A stretch of 5,782 nucleotides of DNA from JAGLSB01 sp023135955. Lineage in GTDB: Bacteria > Bacteroidota > Bacteroidia > Bacteroidales > GCA-2748055. A program made the translations under genes and the position numbers. The DNA is taken from positions 1 to 5,782 of the forward strand of contig DAOVIO010000220.1 in the NCBI GenBank assembly GCA_030673645.1, read 5' to 3'. Every line of letters begins with the position of its first letter. Position 1 is the first letter of the stretch. The notes under the pieces were generated by a model that did not search any database, was not told the DNA's origin, and saw only the letters and a program-made list of their open reading frames with translations. Positions 1-5,782 of this stretch are shown one piece after another.

Positions 1-85
1 CCCCAACACCCGGGAGCGCTCCGTTTTTGCGAACCGACGGAGGAGGTGAAGCAATCTCGTCCTCACCCCGCCCAGCACACCAAGA

Positions 86-105
86 TCCCGAGAGAATACT
101 CGGGA
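86..105. repeat. Perfect 7-bp hairpin TCCCGAG/CTCGGGA
   Basis: TCCCGAG (86-92) and CTCGGGA (99-105) are exact reverse complements separated by the six bases AGAATA, so either strand could form a G+C-rich stem-loop in RNA. It lies about 70 bases downstream of the acyl-CoA synthetase stop. No T-run follows on either strand, so it is not a classical intrinsic terminator, though it could stabilise or end the transcript. It is probably a substructure of the repeat block. Confidence 0.5.
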
Positions 106-121
106 CTAGTTCAACTTACAT

Positions 122-146
122 CTTTCGTTTCGTTACCTCACGAAAG
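122..146. repeat. 7-bp inverted repeat CTTTCGT/ACGAAAG
   Basis: CTTTCGT (122-128) and ACGAAAG (140-146) are exact reverse complements with an 11-base loop. The stem begins 26 bases past the minus-strand stop codon at 172-174, so it would lie in the 3' untranslated region of the acyl-CoA synthetase mRNA. No run of T follows it in the minus-strand direction, so a terminator role is only a weak possibility. Confidence 0.4.
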
Positions 147-171
147 CTGAGTTTCACTGAGCACCAGCACA

Positions 172-2079
172 CTAACCCATCACCTTCTTCATAGCCTCAA
201 CATTCCTCTTATTCTTTACATTCTTCGATTCTGGAGTATATAGAAAATCAAATAGATCAGCATAATATTCCTCCACTTTCGGTCTTACAACCTTATAAGT
301 CGGATTCATCATTTTATTTTCAACACTAAAAGGCTCATCCATAATACCCAGGGTACTTGGAATCCATCGTTGAGGGAACATATCACCATATTTCCCTTTC
401 GAGCGATACTCTCTTATCTCATTATTAATCAGTTCTATAGCAGCTTCAAGACCTTCCTGACTATCAGCACTTAAGCCTTTGGATTTAAGGTAGCGTTCCA
501 AGGCTTCTTTATTAGGATGAACCAAAACAATGGTATATGGATTCTGATTATTATAAAGTAAGCATTGATCGATGTATTCTGACAGGTCTGTAAATGCTTC
601 TTCGATACCTTCCGGACTATATTTTTCACCATCATCGGCAATCAAAAGGCTTTTATACCTTCCCAGGACATACAAAAATCCATCAGCATCGAGGTAACCC
701 ATATCACCTGTATGCAGCCAACCATCGACTAATGTTTCGGATGTAGCAACATCGTTCTTCCAGTATCCCTTCATCACATTTTCACCCTTAATTACAATTT
801 CTCCTTTTTCCCCAATTCCCATCTCAGTACCTTCTCCATCAAGAATTTTTATGTCTATCGCCTCAGGGACAATCCCTGATGCTCCCAATCTATATTTGTC
901 GGGTGAATTGACACTAATAATGGGGCTGGCTTCTGTCAGACCATAACCTTGATACATTGGAACGCCAATTGCGTGAAAAAATCTCTGCAATTCGATATCC
1001 AGTAGAGCACCTCCCCCAACAAAATACTGCATGTTACCACCTAAGGCATTTCTTACCTTGGAGAAAACTACTGCATCAAAAAGTGCATATATTGGTTTTA
1101 GCAGAATCCGTATGCCTTTACCTCTGTTGGATCCGATTCCATTGTAGCGATAAGCAACGGCCATCCCTGCTTTAAACAATGACCATGTAACTTTTCCTTT
1201 TGCTCTAACGCCGCTCTCTATATTGCCTCTAAAATTTTTAGCAATTGTGGGAACGCTAAACATTACATGTGGTTTTATTTCTTGTATATTTTTGAAGATA
1301 TTCTTACGCGTTTCAAAACTTGTTTTTCCCATTTCCAGAGCAGCCATACTCCCACCTAAACTCATCATAAGAAATATTCCTGCAGTATGAGTAAAAGAAT
1401 GATCCCAGGGAAGAAAGAGGAACATAACCCAGTCTTCAGGAATCACAATTAAAGCTTTTGCCTGCTCTGTATTGGAAGTGTAGTTTCTATGTGTTAACAT
1501 AATTCCTTTTGGATCGGCAGTTGTTCCAGATGTGTAACAAATATTAGCAACATCATCAGGTTGAATTGATTCATATATTTTTTGAAAATCGCCTGGTTTT
1601 TCCGACAGGAATTTCTTTCCTTCCTCTATAATGTCGCCAATAAAAATTTCATCCTTTTCATATTTCTCTTTGGGATCGAGAAGAATGATTTTCTTAAGAT
1701 CGGGGAGATTCTTTTTTATAGAATTTACTTTTTTTAGCTGGCTTTCAGATACAACAATCATTTTTGACCCGGAATGCTTTAACCTAAACGTTAGATCCTC
1801 AGGTTCATTAAGTTGTATTGACAATGGCACGTCAACTACCCCGTTATAGAACATTCCCATTTCTGCCACAACCCATAGTGTTCGACCCTCGGCCAATAAA
1901 GCCATTCGTTCACCTTTTTTAATACCCATCTTATGCAGCCCTGCTCCAAAGTGATGAATAAGTTCTTTTAATTCTTTGTATGTGGTAGGTTGAAACTTGC
2001 CACCACGCTTTTCCCACATATACGGATTTTCCGCAAATCGAGTTGTATTTCCTTCAAGGAATTGGACTAAAGTTTTCAT
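172..2079 (-). CDS. Long-chain acyl-CoA synthetase-like AMP-forming ligase
   Basis: A 635-residue protein of the ANL adenylating superfamily, closest in style to bacterial long-chain fatty-acid-CoA ligases (FadD15 type). The expected reaction is fatty acid + ATP + CoA to acyl-CoA + AMP + PPi, at the cytoplasmic face of the membrane. Visible motifs are the phosphate-binding loop YTSGTTADPKG (182-192), with Ala188 where most relatives have Gly; GGGA (355-358); YQGYGLTEASP (376-386); HTGD with the ribose-binding Asp459; the hinge motif GRYKSLL (473-479); and a C-terminal NPTYKVVRP (592-600), whose Lys596 is the likely adenylation lysine. Length fits the family and all core motifs are present, so the gene looks intact. 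No signal peptide or clear membrane segment is seen. The ATG at 2079-2077 gives the expected N-terminus (MKTLVQFLEGN) and lacks a Shine-Dalgarno sequence, as is usual in Bacteroidota. It is transcribed away from the transporter operon. Chain-length preference cannot be read, and another carboxylic acid substrate is possible. Confidence 0.9.
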   Translation of the reverse strand: MKTLVQFLEGNTTRFAENPYMWEKRGGKFQPTTYKELKELIHHFGAGLHKMGIKKGERMALLAEGRTLWVVAEMGMFYNGVVDVPLSIQLNEPEDLTFRLKHSGSKMIVVSESQLKKVNSIKKNLPDLKKIILLDPKEKYEKDEIFIGDIIEEGKKFLSEKPGDFQKIYESIQPDDVANICYTSGTTADPKGIMLTHRNYTSNTEQAKALIVIPEDWVMFLFLPWDHSFTHTAGIFLMMSLGGSMAALEMGKTSFETRKNIFKNIQEIKPHVMFSVPTIAKNFRGNIESGVRAKGKVTWSLFKAGMAVAYRYNGIGSNRGKGIRILLKPIYALFDAVVFSKVRNALGGNMQYFVGGGALLDIELQRFFHAIGVPMYQGYGLTEASPIISVNSPDKYRLGASGIVPEAIDIKILDGEGTEMGIGEKGEIVIKGENVMKGYWKNDVATSETLVDGWLHTGDMGYLDADGFLYVLGRYKSLLIADDGEKYSPEGIEEAFTDLSEYIDQCLLYNNQNPYTIVLVHPNKEALERYLKSKGLSADSQEGLEAAIELINNEIREYRSKGKYGDMFPQRWIPSTLGIMDEPFSVENKMMNPTYKVVRPKVEEYYADLFDFLYTPESKNVKNKRNVEAMKKVMG

Positions 2080-2367
2080 TGTTTTTCAGATAGTTGTTTG
2101 ATGCGTTAAATTACAAAAAAAGTATAAAGATGCAATGTTCCAGTATTTGATTAACAGATTTAAGATTAAAGCAAACATGTAAAAATTATCTGGAAGAGAA
2201 AAACTTTTCCTTCTGTCCGAAATTATAATTCAATTGTTCAGAACCGTACAGTATATTGGACTTTAAAAAATTACTAACCTTTAACATATTAATTCATTTG
2301 ACTTTTATTCAGGTTTTTACGTACTTGGGTACAATATTTGATAAATGATCTGTGAAAAAAAATTAAT
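2080..2367. other. AT-rich divergent intergenic region
   Basis: These 288 bases separate the start codons of the acyl-CoA synthetase (minus) and the ABC ATPase (plus), so the promoters for both transcripts should lie here. About 26% of bases are G or C. No start codon with a credible protein was found. Minor structures are an imperfect stem GGAAGAG (2192-2198) / CTTTTCC (2204-2210) that pairs with one G-U, and a 10-bp palindrome AATTATAATT (2221-2230). For the minus-strand gene no good match to the Bacteroidota -7 box TAnnTTTG was found; the nearest is TACTTTTT (2124-2117), without a -33 partner. No sigma-54 type TGGC-N8-TTGC pair is evident. The bases just before 2368 are A-rich (a run of nine A at 2354-2362), as in Bacteroidota translation starts. 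Confidence 0.6.
2297..2340 (+). promoter_or_regulatory. Candidate promoter for the ABC transporter operon
   Basis: TTTG at 2297-2300 followed after 21 bases by TACTTGGG (2322-2329) is a weak match to the Bacteroidota pair TTTG-N19-21-TAnnTTTG, with two mismatches in the -7 element. It would give a leader of about 30 bases before the ATG at 2368. An alternative -7 element, AATATTTG (2333-2340), has one mismatch but no -33 partner at the right distance. GTAC occurs twice (2321-2324 and 2329-2332), so a small operator overlapping the promoter is conceivable. In such AT-rich DNA a chance match is quite possible. Confidence 0.22.
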
Positions 2368-3069
2368 ATGATAGAATTACAAGGGATTCATAAATCCTAT
2401 GATGTAGGCTCTAATAAATTGCATGTACTAAAGGGTATTGATTTAACAATTGAGGAAGGTGAACTTGTATCGATAATGGGATCTTCCGGGTCGGGAAAAT
2501 CCACTCTTCTAAATATACTTGGAATTCTTGACACTTATGATCAGGGGGAATATCACCTTTCAGGAAAGCATATTAAAAATCTGAATGAAACCAAGGCTGC
2601 ATGGTACAGGAATCAGATGATTGGATTTGTTTTCCAGTCATTCAATCTAATACCATTTAAAAATGCTATGGAAAATGTGGCATTACCCCTATATTATCAG
2701 AAAGTAAGCCGAAAAAGAAGAAATAAAATTGCGCTTGAATATCTCGACAGGATGGGAATAAAAGAATGGGCAGAGCATACCCCTAATGAATTATCGGGTG
2801 GACAAAAACAACGGGTTGCCATAGCACGCTCAATGATTTCAAAACCAAAGGTAATTCTCGCTGATGAACCTACCGGAGCACTGGACTCGACCACATCATT
2901 TGAAGTTATGAATTTATTTAAGGAAATAAATAGTGAAGGAATTACTATAATTATTGTAACACACGAAAAAGATATTTCCGAAAGGACCAACAGGGTAATT
3001 CATCTTAAAGATGGATACATAGAAAACATTACTGTTAATTCACCAGAAATGAATATTGCAAATGTTTGA
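2368..3069 (+). CDS. ABC transporter ATP-binding protein, MacB/LolD-type
   Basis: A complete 233-residue nucleotide-binding protein that powers the two permeases encoded next to it. All catalytic motifs are present and canonical: Walker A GSSGSGKST (38-46), Q-loop Gln90 in FVFQSFNL, signature LSGGQ (142-146), Walker B VILADE (162-167) with catalytic Glu167, D-loop ALD (171-173) and H-loop His199 in VTHE. The order, the length and the phrase ADEPTGALDS are typical of the MacB/LolD/FtsE group, which work with FtsX-fold permeases and use ATP to drive conformational changes in the periplasm. Unlike E. coli MacB there is no fused membrane domain; the permease is on separate genes. The ATG at 2368 yields the standard MIELQGIHKSY start. 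It is probably the first gene of the operon, since a 288-base divergent gap precedes it. The stop codon lies inside the next gene (8-bp overlap), which implies translational coupling. The substrate is unknown; a LolD-like role is less likely because of the adaptor gene downstream. Confidence 0.93.
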   Translation: MIELQGIHKSYDVGSNKLHVLKGIDLTIEEGELVSIMGSSGSGKSTLLNILGILDTYDQGEYHLSGKHIKNLNETKAAWYRNQMIGFVFQSFNLIPFKNAMENVALPLYYQKVSRKRRNKIALEYLDRMGIKEWAEHTPNELSGGQKQRVAIARSMISKPKVILADEPTGALDSTTSFEVMNLFKEINSEGITIIIVTHEKDISERTNRVIHLKDGYIENITVNSPEMNIANV

Positions 3070-4297
3070 CTTAGATAAATGGCAAGAAATATTCAGTACT
3101 ATTCGAAAGAATAAGCTCAGGACTTTTCTTACGGGATTTAGTGTGGCTTGGGGTATTTTTATGCTTATTATTCTTCTAGGCTCTGGTTATGGATTAGAAA
3201 ATGGAGTTCGAGAGCAGTTTAAAGGTGGGGCAGTTAATGGGGTGTGGATTACCAGTGGTATGACTAGCAAAGCATACAAAGGCTTACAACCTGGTCGGGA
3301 GGTGAAGTTTACCAATGAAGATTATGATCTTGTTAAAGGTTCTGTTGATGGAATAGATTTGATTTCTAGCAGGTTCTGGATTAACCAGGATAATACATTT
3401 GCATACAAAAACAATTTTGGGAATTTTACTATTTCACCTGTACACCCCGACTATGGCAAAATTAAGGAATTAGAAGTGATCGAAGGCAGATTCGTTAACA
3501 ATTTCGATTTAGAAAAATACCGAAAAGTGATTGTTATTGGTGAAATAATAAAGGAAGCTTTGTTTAAATATCCCGATACAATCGCTATTGGAAAGTATAT
3601 AAATGTTGCCGGAGTTCCATTCCAGGTAATTGGCGTTTTTCATGATGAAGGCTCTGAGACTGAACAACGCAGGGCTTATGTGCCTATTTTTACAGCACAG
3701 AGGGTATTTTCCGGAGATAATCGTATCAATCAAGTTTCTTTTACCACAAACTTAGGGGTAGAAAAAAGCAATGCAATGCTCGAGACAATTACTCGCCAGC
3801 TTGCAGCATTCCACTCTTTTGATCCAGCAGACCAACGAGCTATAAGTGCCTGGAATAAAGCCGAAGAATTTGAAAGAACAATGAAACTTTTTGCAGCTAT
3901 CCGACTTTTCATCTGGATAATCGGTATTGGGACAATTATCGCTGGTGTTGTTGGGGTTAGTAATATTATGCTAATAGTTGTAAAGGAAAGAACAAAAGAA
4001 ATTGGTATCAGAAAGGCTATTGGCGCATCTCCCAGGTCTGTTGTGAGCCTTATATTGCAGGAGTCAATTCTTATTACTGGATTTGCTGGTTATATTGGGT
4101 TGGTAGCAGGTGTATTTCTTCTGGAAATAGTTTCAAAATATATGCCTCCGAGTGATTTCTTTGCTAACCCGCAGGCAGATTTTCAAATCGCTGTCTCAGC
4201 CACCATTTTACTAGTTATTTCAGGAGCATTAGCAGGTTTGATACCTTCTTTAAGAGCTGCTAGAATTAAACCTATTGTTGCATTAAGAGATGAATAA
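3062..4297 (+). CDS. FtsX-like/MacB-type ABC permease, first paralogue
   Basis: An inner-membrane permease of 411 residues with the four-helix MacB/FtsX layout. There is one N-terminal membrane segment (about 21-44), a large periplasmic MacB-type core domain (about 50-275), then three C-terminal membrane segments (about 280-306, 327-357 and 374-394). The loop after the second helix, KERTKEIGIRKAIGAS, is the conserved cytoplasmic element that contacts the ATPase. The C-terminus ends in the family pattern RAARIKPIVALRDE. ATG 3062 is preferred over an in-frame TTG at 3056 because it gives MFDLDKWQEIF, which aligns exactly with the start region of the second permease. The start overlaps the end of the ATPase gene by 8 bp. 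It is expected to pair with the ATPase and with its paralogue downstream. No frameshift or missing motif is seen. The transported substrate is not indicated by the sequence. Confidence 0.9.
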   Translation: MFDLDKWQEIFSTIRKNKLRTFLTGFSVAWGIFMLIILLGSGYGLENGVREQFKGGAVNGVWITSGMTSKAYKGLQPGREVKFTNEDYDLVKGSVDGIDLISSRFWINQDNTFAYKNNFGNFTISPVHPDYGKIKELEVIEGRFVNNFDLEKYRKVIVIGEIIKEALFKYPDTIAIGKYINVAGVPFQVIGVFHDEGSETEQRRAYVPIFTAQRVFSGDNRINQVSFTTNLGVEKSNAMLETITRQLAAFHSFDPADQRAISAWNKAEEFERTMKLFAAIRLFIWIIGIGTIIAGVVGVSNIMLIVVKERTKEIGIRKAIGASPRSVVSLILQESILITGFAGYIGLVAGVFLLEIVSKYMPPSDFFANPQADFQIAVSATILLVISGALAGLIPSLRAARIKPIVALRDE

Positions 4298-4314
4298 TTA
4301 TGCTTTTTAAGATA

Positions 4315-5577
4315 ATGATAGATAGGGATAAGTGGCAGGAAATTTTCCAGGCGCTTAGAAAGAATAAAGGGAGAACCTTCCTAACTGCTTTTGGCGTTTT
4401 CTGGGGAATATTCATGCTGCTTGTTATGCTTGGAGCGGGACAAGGTTTGGAGAATGGTGTAACTCAGGGCTTTGGTGATTTTGCCACTAATTCAGTATTC
4501 ATTTGGCCTCAGAGAACCTCTATGGCCTATAAAGGTTTTGACCGGGATCGTTCCTTTAATTTTAAAGATGGTGATGTTGAGGCGATGAGAAAAACTATTC
4601 CGGAAATCCAATATCTGGCACCACGGTTAACAGGTGGCGGGTATGGTTCTGGTGATAATGTGGTTAGAGGTGAAAGAACAGGTAACTATAGTATAAATGG
4701 GGATCATCCCGATTTTTTCCTTATTGATCCGGTAGATATTTTGGAAGGTAGATTTATCAATGAAATGGATATTAGAGATAGAAGAAAAGTAATAATTATA
4801 GGAAAAAGGGTTTATGAGGAACTTTTTGAAAAGGATGAAGAGTGTATCGGTGAATATATAAGAATACAAGGGATATATTTCAAAGTAGTTGGCCTCTTTA
4901 AATCCAAAAAAACAGGTGAAAATGCCATGCAGGATAATGAAGCCATATTTATGCCGTTTACAACAATGCAAAGGGCTTATAATTTTGGTGACAATGTTGG
5001 ATTTTTATCTGTGACAAGTATTGATGAGGTACCCGTTTCAATTGTACAGGAAAAAGTTATCGATTTATTAAAATCAAGACATCACATTAACCCTGCAGAT
5101 GATTTGGCCATAGGATCCTTTAATGTTGAAAAAGAATTTAAGCAGATGAAAGGTTTGTTTTTTGGTATCGACTTACTTATCTGGATTGTTGGTATTGGAA
5201 CCTTGCTTGCAGGTGTAATTGGGGTGTCGAATATTATGCTGGTAATTGTTAAAGAAAGAACAAAAGAGATCGGAATTCAGAGAGCCCTGGGTGCAACGCC
5301 AATGCATATTACAATGCAAATTATTAACGAATCAATATTCCTTACATCAATAGCTGGGTATATTGGTCTGGTTTTCGGAGTATTGGTTATTGAAGGAGTC
5401 GACTATATGATAAGTCAGCAAGGCGATGATGCAGGGTTCTTTATGAATCCCGAGATAGACTTTAGGATTGCAATAACAGCTCTAGTAATATTGATCTTCT
5501 CCGGAGTAATTGCTGGAATGATACCCGCCCGCAGAGCAATAAATGTTAAACCTATTGAAGCATTAAGAACAGAATAA
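4315..5577 (+). CDS. FtsX-like/MacB-type ABC permease, second paralogue
   Basis: A second complete permease, 420 residues from the start chosen here, clearly homologous to the one before it. In the first 49 residues I count 35 identities, and in the 41-residue helix-2/coupling-loop stretch 31. The periplasmic domain (about 50-275) is much more divergent. Membrane segments are near 23-45, 283-312, 333-363 and 385-406. The ATPase-coupling loop KERTKEIGIQRALGAT and the C-terminal RRAINVKPIEALRTE are conserved. An in-frame ATG at 4300, 2 bases after the previous stop, would add MLFKI. ATG 4315 is preferred because MIDRDKWQEIF then aligns with MFDLDKWQEIF of the paralogue, but 4300 cannot be excluded. 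Compared with the first permease it has an insert before the last helix (QQGDDAGFFMNPEID, about 368-382). Probable role: the other half of a heterodimeric membrane domain. Confidence 0.9.
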   Translation: MIDRDKWQEIFQALRKNKGRTFLTAFGVFWGIFMLLVMLGAGQGLENGVTQGFGDFATNSVFIWPQRTSMAYKGFDRDRSFNFKDGDVEAMRKTIPEIQYLAPRLTGGGYGSGDNVVRGERTGNYSINGDHPDFFLIDPVDILEGRFINEMDIRDRRKVIIIGKRVYEELFEKDEECIGEYIRIQGIYFKVVGLFKSKKTGENAMQDNEAIFMPFTTMQRAYNFGDNVGFLSVTSIDEVPVSIVQEKVIDLLKSRHHINPADDLAIGSFNVEKEFKQMKGLFFGIDLLIWIVGIGTLLAGVIGVSNIMLVIVKERTKEIGIQRALGATPMHITMQIINESIFLTSIAGYIGLVFGVLVIEGVDYMISQQGDDAGFFMNPEIDFRIAITALVILIFSGVIAGMIPARRAINVKPIEALRTE

Positions 5578-5587
5578 TTATTACATT

Positions 5588-5782
5588 ATGAAAAAGATTT
5601 TTAGAATTTTATTGTTTGTTGGAATCCTTGTGGGATTTGTCTGGACCATCTATTTTCTTTATAGTAAGTCAAAAGATAAACCCGTAGTTTTTGAAATTGA
5701 ATCAGCATTTATTTCAAATATTGAACGCAAAACTGTTGCAACGGGAAGAGTGATTCCCCGTATTGAAATTGAAATCAAACCA
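5588..5782 (+). CDS. HlyD/MacA-type membrane-fusion adaptor, N-terminal part only
   Basis: The ATG at 5588 opens a frame that stays open for 65 codons to the window edge, so the protein is cut at its C-terminus by the window, not broken. It starts MKKIFRILLF and continues with one hydrophobic segment (about residues 4-27) flanked by basic residues, as in an inner-membrane anchor or uncleaved signal. The following region contains TVATGRVIPRIEIEIKP (49-65), which matches the first beta strands of periplasmic adaptor proteins of the MacA/HlyD/RND adaptor class, where an 'a-tG-v-P' pattern precedes the biotinyl-lipoyl-like half-motif. The gene begins 10 bases after the second permease stop, so it is almost certainly in the same operon. 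Its expected role is a periplasmic bridge between the MacB-like permeases and an outer-membrane TolC-type channel. The coiled-coil and barrel domains lie beyond the window. Confidence 0.8.
   Translation, partial: MKKIFRILLFVGILVGFVWTIYFLYSKSKDKPVVFEIESAFISNIERKTVATGRVIPRIEIEIKP

Larger units (their letters stand above)
1..171. repeat. G+C-rich palindromic intergenic block, probable dispersed repeat copy
   Basis: No credible reading frame is seen here. G+C is 93 of 171 bases (54%), against about 26% in the other intergenic region of the window. The block is dense in dyad symmetry: a perfect 10-bp palindrome GGAGCGCTCC at 13-22, the inverted repeat CTCCGT (19-24) / ACGGAG (37-42), and two 7-bp hairpins listed separately. 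The stretch with TTGCGA at 27-32 and GAAGCAATCTC at 49-59 resembles, from memory, the short 'TTGCGAG...GAAGCAATCTC' repeats scattered between genes in many bacterial genomes, including Bacteroidota. That resemblance is an inference, since only one copy lies in the window. The block sits immediately downstream of the acyl-CoA synthetase stop codon, a usual place for such elements. Its left boundary is not visible because the window begins inside it. Confidence 0.4.

Noticed and set aside
13..30. Palindrome GGAGCGCTCC followed by GTTTTT as an intrinsic terminator for a gene to the left
   Set aside because: The palindrome has no loop, so only about three pairs could form around a tetraloop, and the T-run is short and interrupted by G. 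No upstream coding sequence is visible.
41..49. AGGAGGTGA, a perfect Shine-Dalgarno-like string
   Set aside because: No start codon follows at a usable distance and no open frame begins here. It lies in the palindromic repeat block and the other genes in the window do not use such sites.
957..1175. Plus-strand open frame of 72 codons opposite the acyl-CoA synthetase
   Set aside because: It is antisense to a conserved, fully motif-supported gene and has no recognisable domain, so it is a shadow frame. The same applies to an antisense frame at 1631-1849.
2192..2210. Imperfect stem GGAAGAG/CTTTTCC in the divergent intergenic region as a terminator or riboswitch part
   Set aside because: The stem is only seven pairs with one G-U and an A5 loop, has no T-run and no neighbouring structured elements. 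It is within chance expectation for this composition.
4627..4971. Minus-strand open frame of 114 codons within the second permease gene
   Set aside because: Composition is rich in Phe, Ile, Tyr and Cys as expected for the complement of AT-rich coding DNA, with no domain. The plus-strand permease is certain. Smaller antisense frames at 2697-2990, 3509-3733 and 3730-3912 were rejected for the same reason.
2368..5577. Interpretation as a LolCDE lipoprotein-release system or FtsEX cell-division complex
   Set aside because: The permeases have large MacB-type periplasmic domains and an adaptor gene follows in the same operon, which fits tripartite efflux better. FtsX proteins are shorter and normally occur as a single copy beside FtsE.

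Overview
The window looks like chromosome from a Bacteroidota organism, perhaps a marine Marinilabiliales or Prolixibacteraceae-type bacterium. That is an inference from protein style. Supporting signs are the AT-rich DNA (the divergent intergenic region is about 26% G+C), A-rich leaders with no clear Shine-Dalgarno sequence, and an efflux-type ABC operon with two separate, paralogous FtsX/MacB-type permeases, a layout common in that phylum. No species can be named from the sequence alone.

Layout. Bases 1-171 carry no recognisable gene. They are much richer in G+C (about 54%) than the rest and are full of short inverted repeats, and probably form a copy of a dispersed intergenic repeat. Bases 172-2079 (minus strand) encode a complete long-chain acyl-CoA synthetase-like enzyme of the AMP-forming ANL superfamily. 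Bases 2080-2367 are an AT-rich divergent intergenic region that should hold the promoters for both sides. From 2368 onward the plus strand holds a compact operon: an ABC ATPase (2368-3069), a first FtsX-like permease (3062-4297, overlapping the ATPase gene by 8 bp), a second paralogous permease (4315-5577), and the first 65 codons of a HlyD/MacA-type membrane-fusion adaptor (5588 to the window edge).

How the genes work together. The ATPase and the two permeases correspond to a MacB-type mechanotransmission ABC transporter whose ATPase and membrane domains are on separate polypeptides. The two unlike permeases probably pair as a heterodimer on an ATPase dimer. The adaptor that follows would link this inner-membrane complex to a TolC-like outer-membrane channel, expected outside the window. 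The substrate cannot be read from the sequence. The acyl-CoA synthetase is divergently transcribed and there is no sequence evidence that it is linked in function to the transporter.

No clearly novel system is present. The points most worth a second look are the G+C-rich palindromic block at the left edge and the tandem permease duplication, including DNA similarity that runs across the ends of both permease genes.
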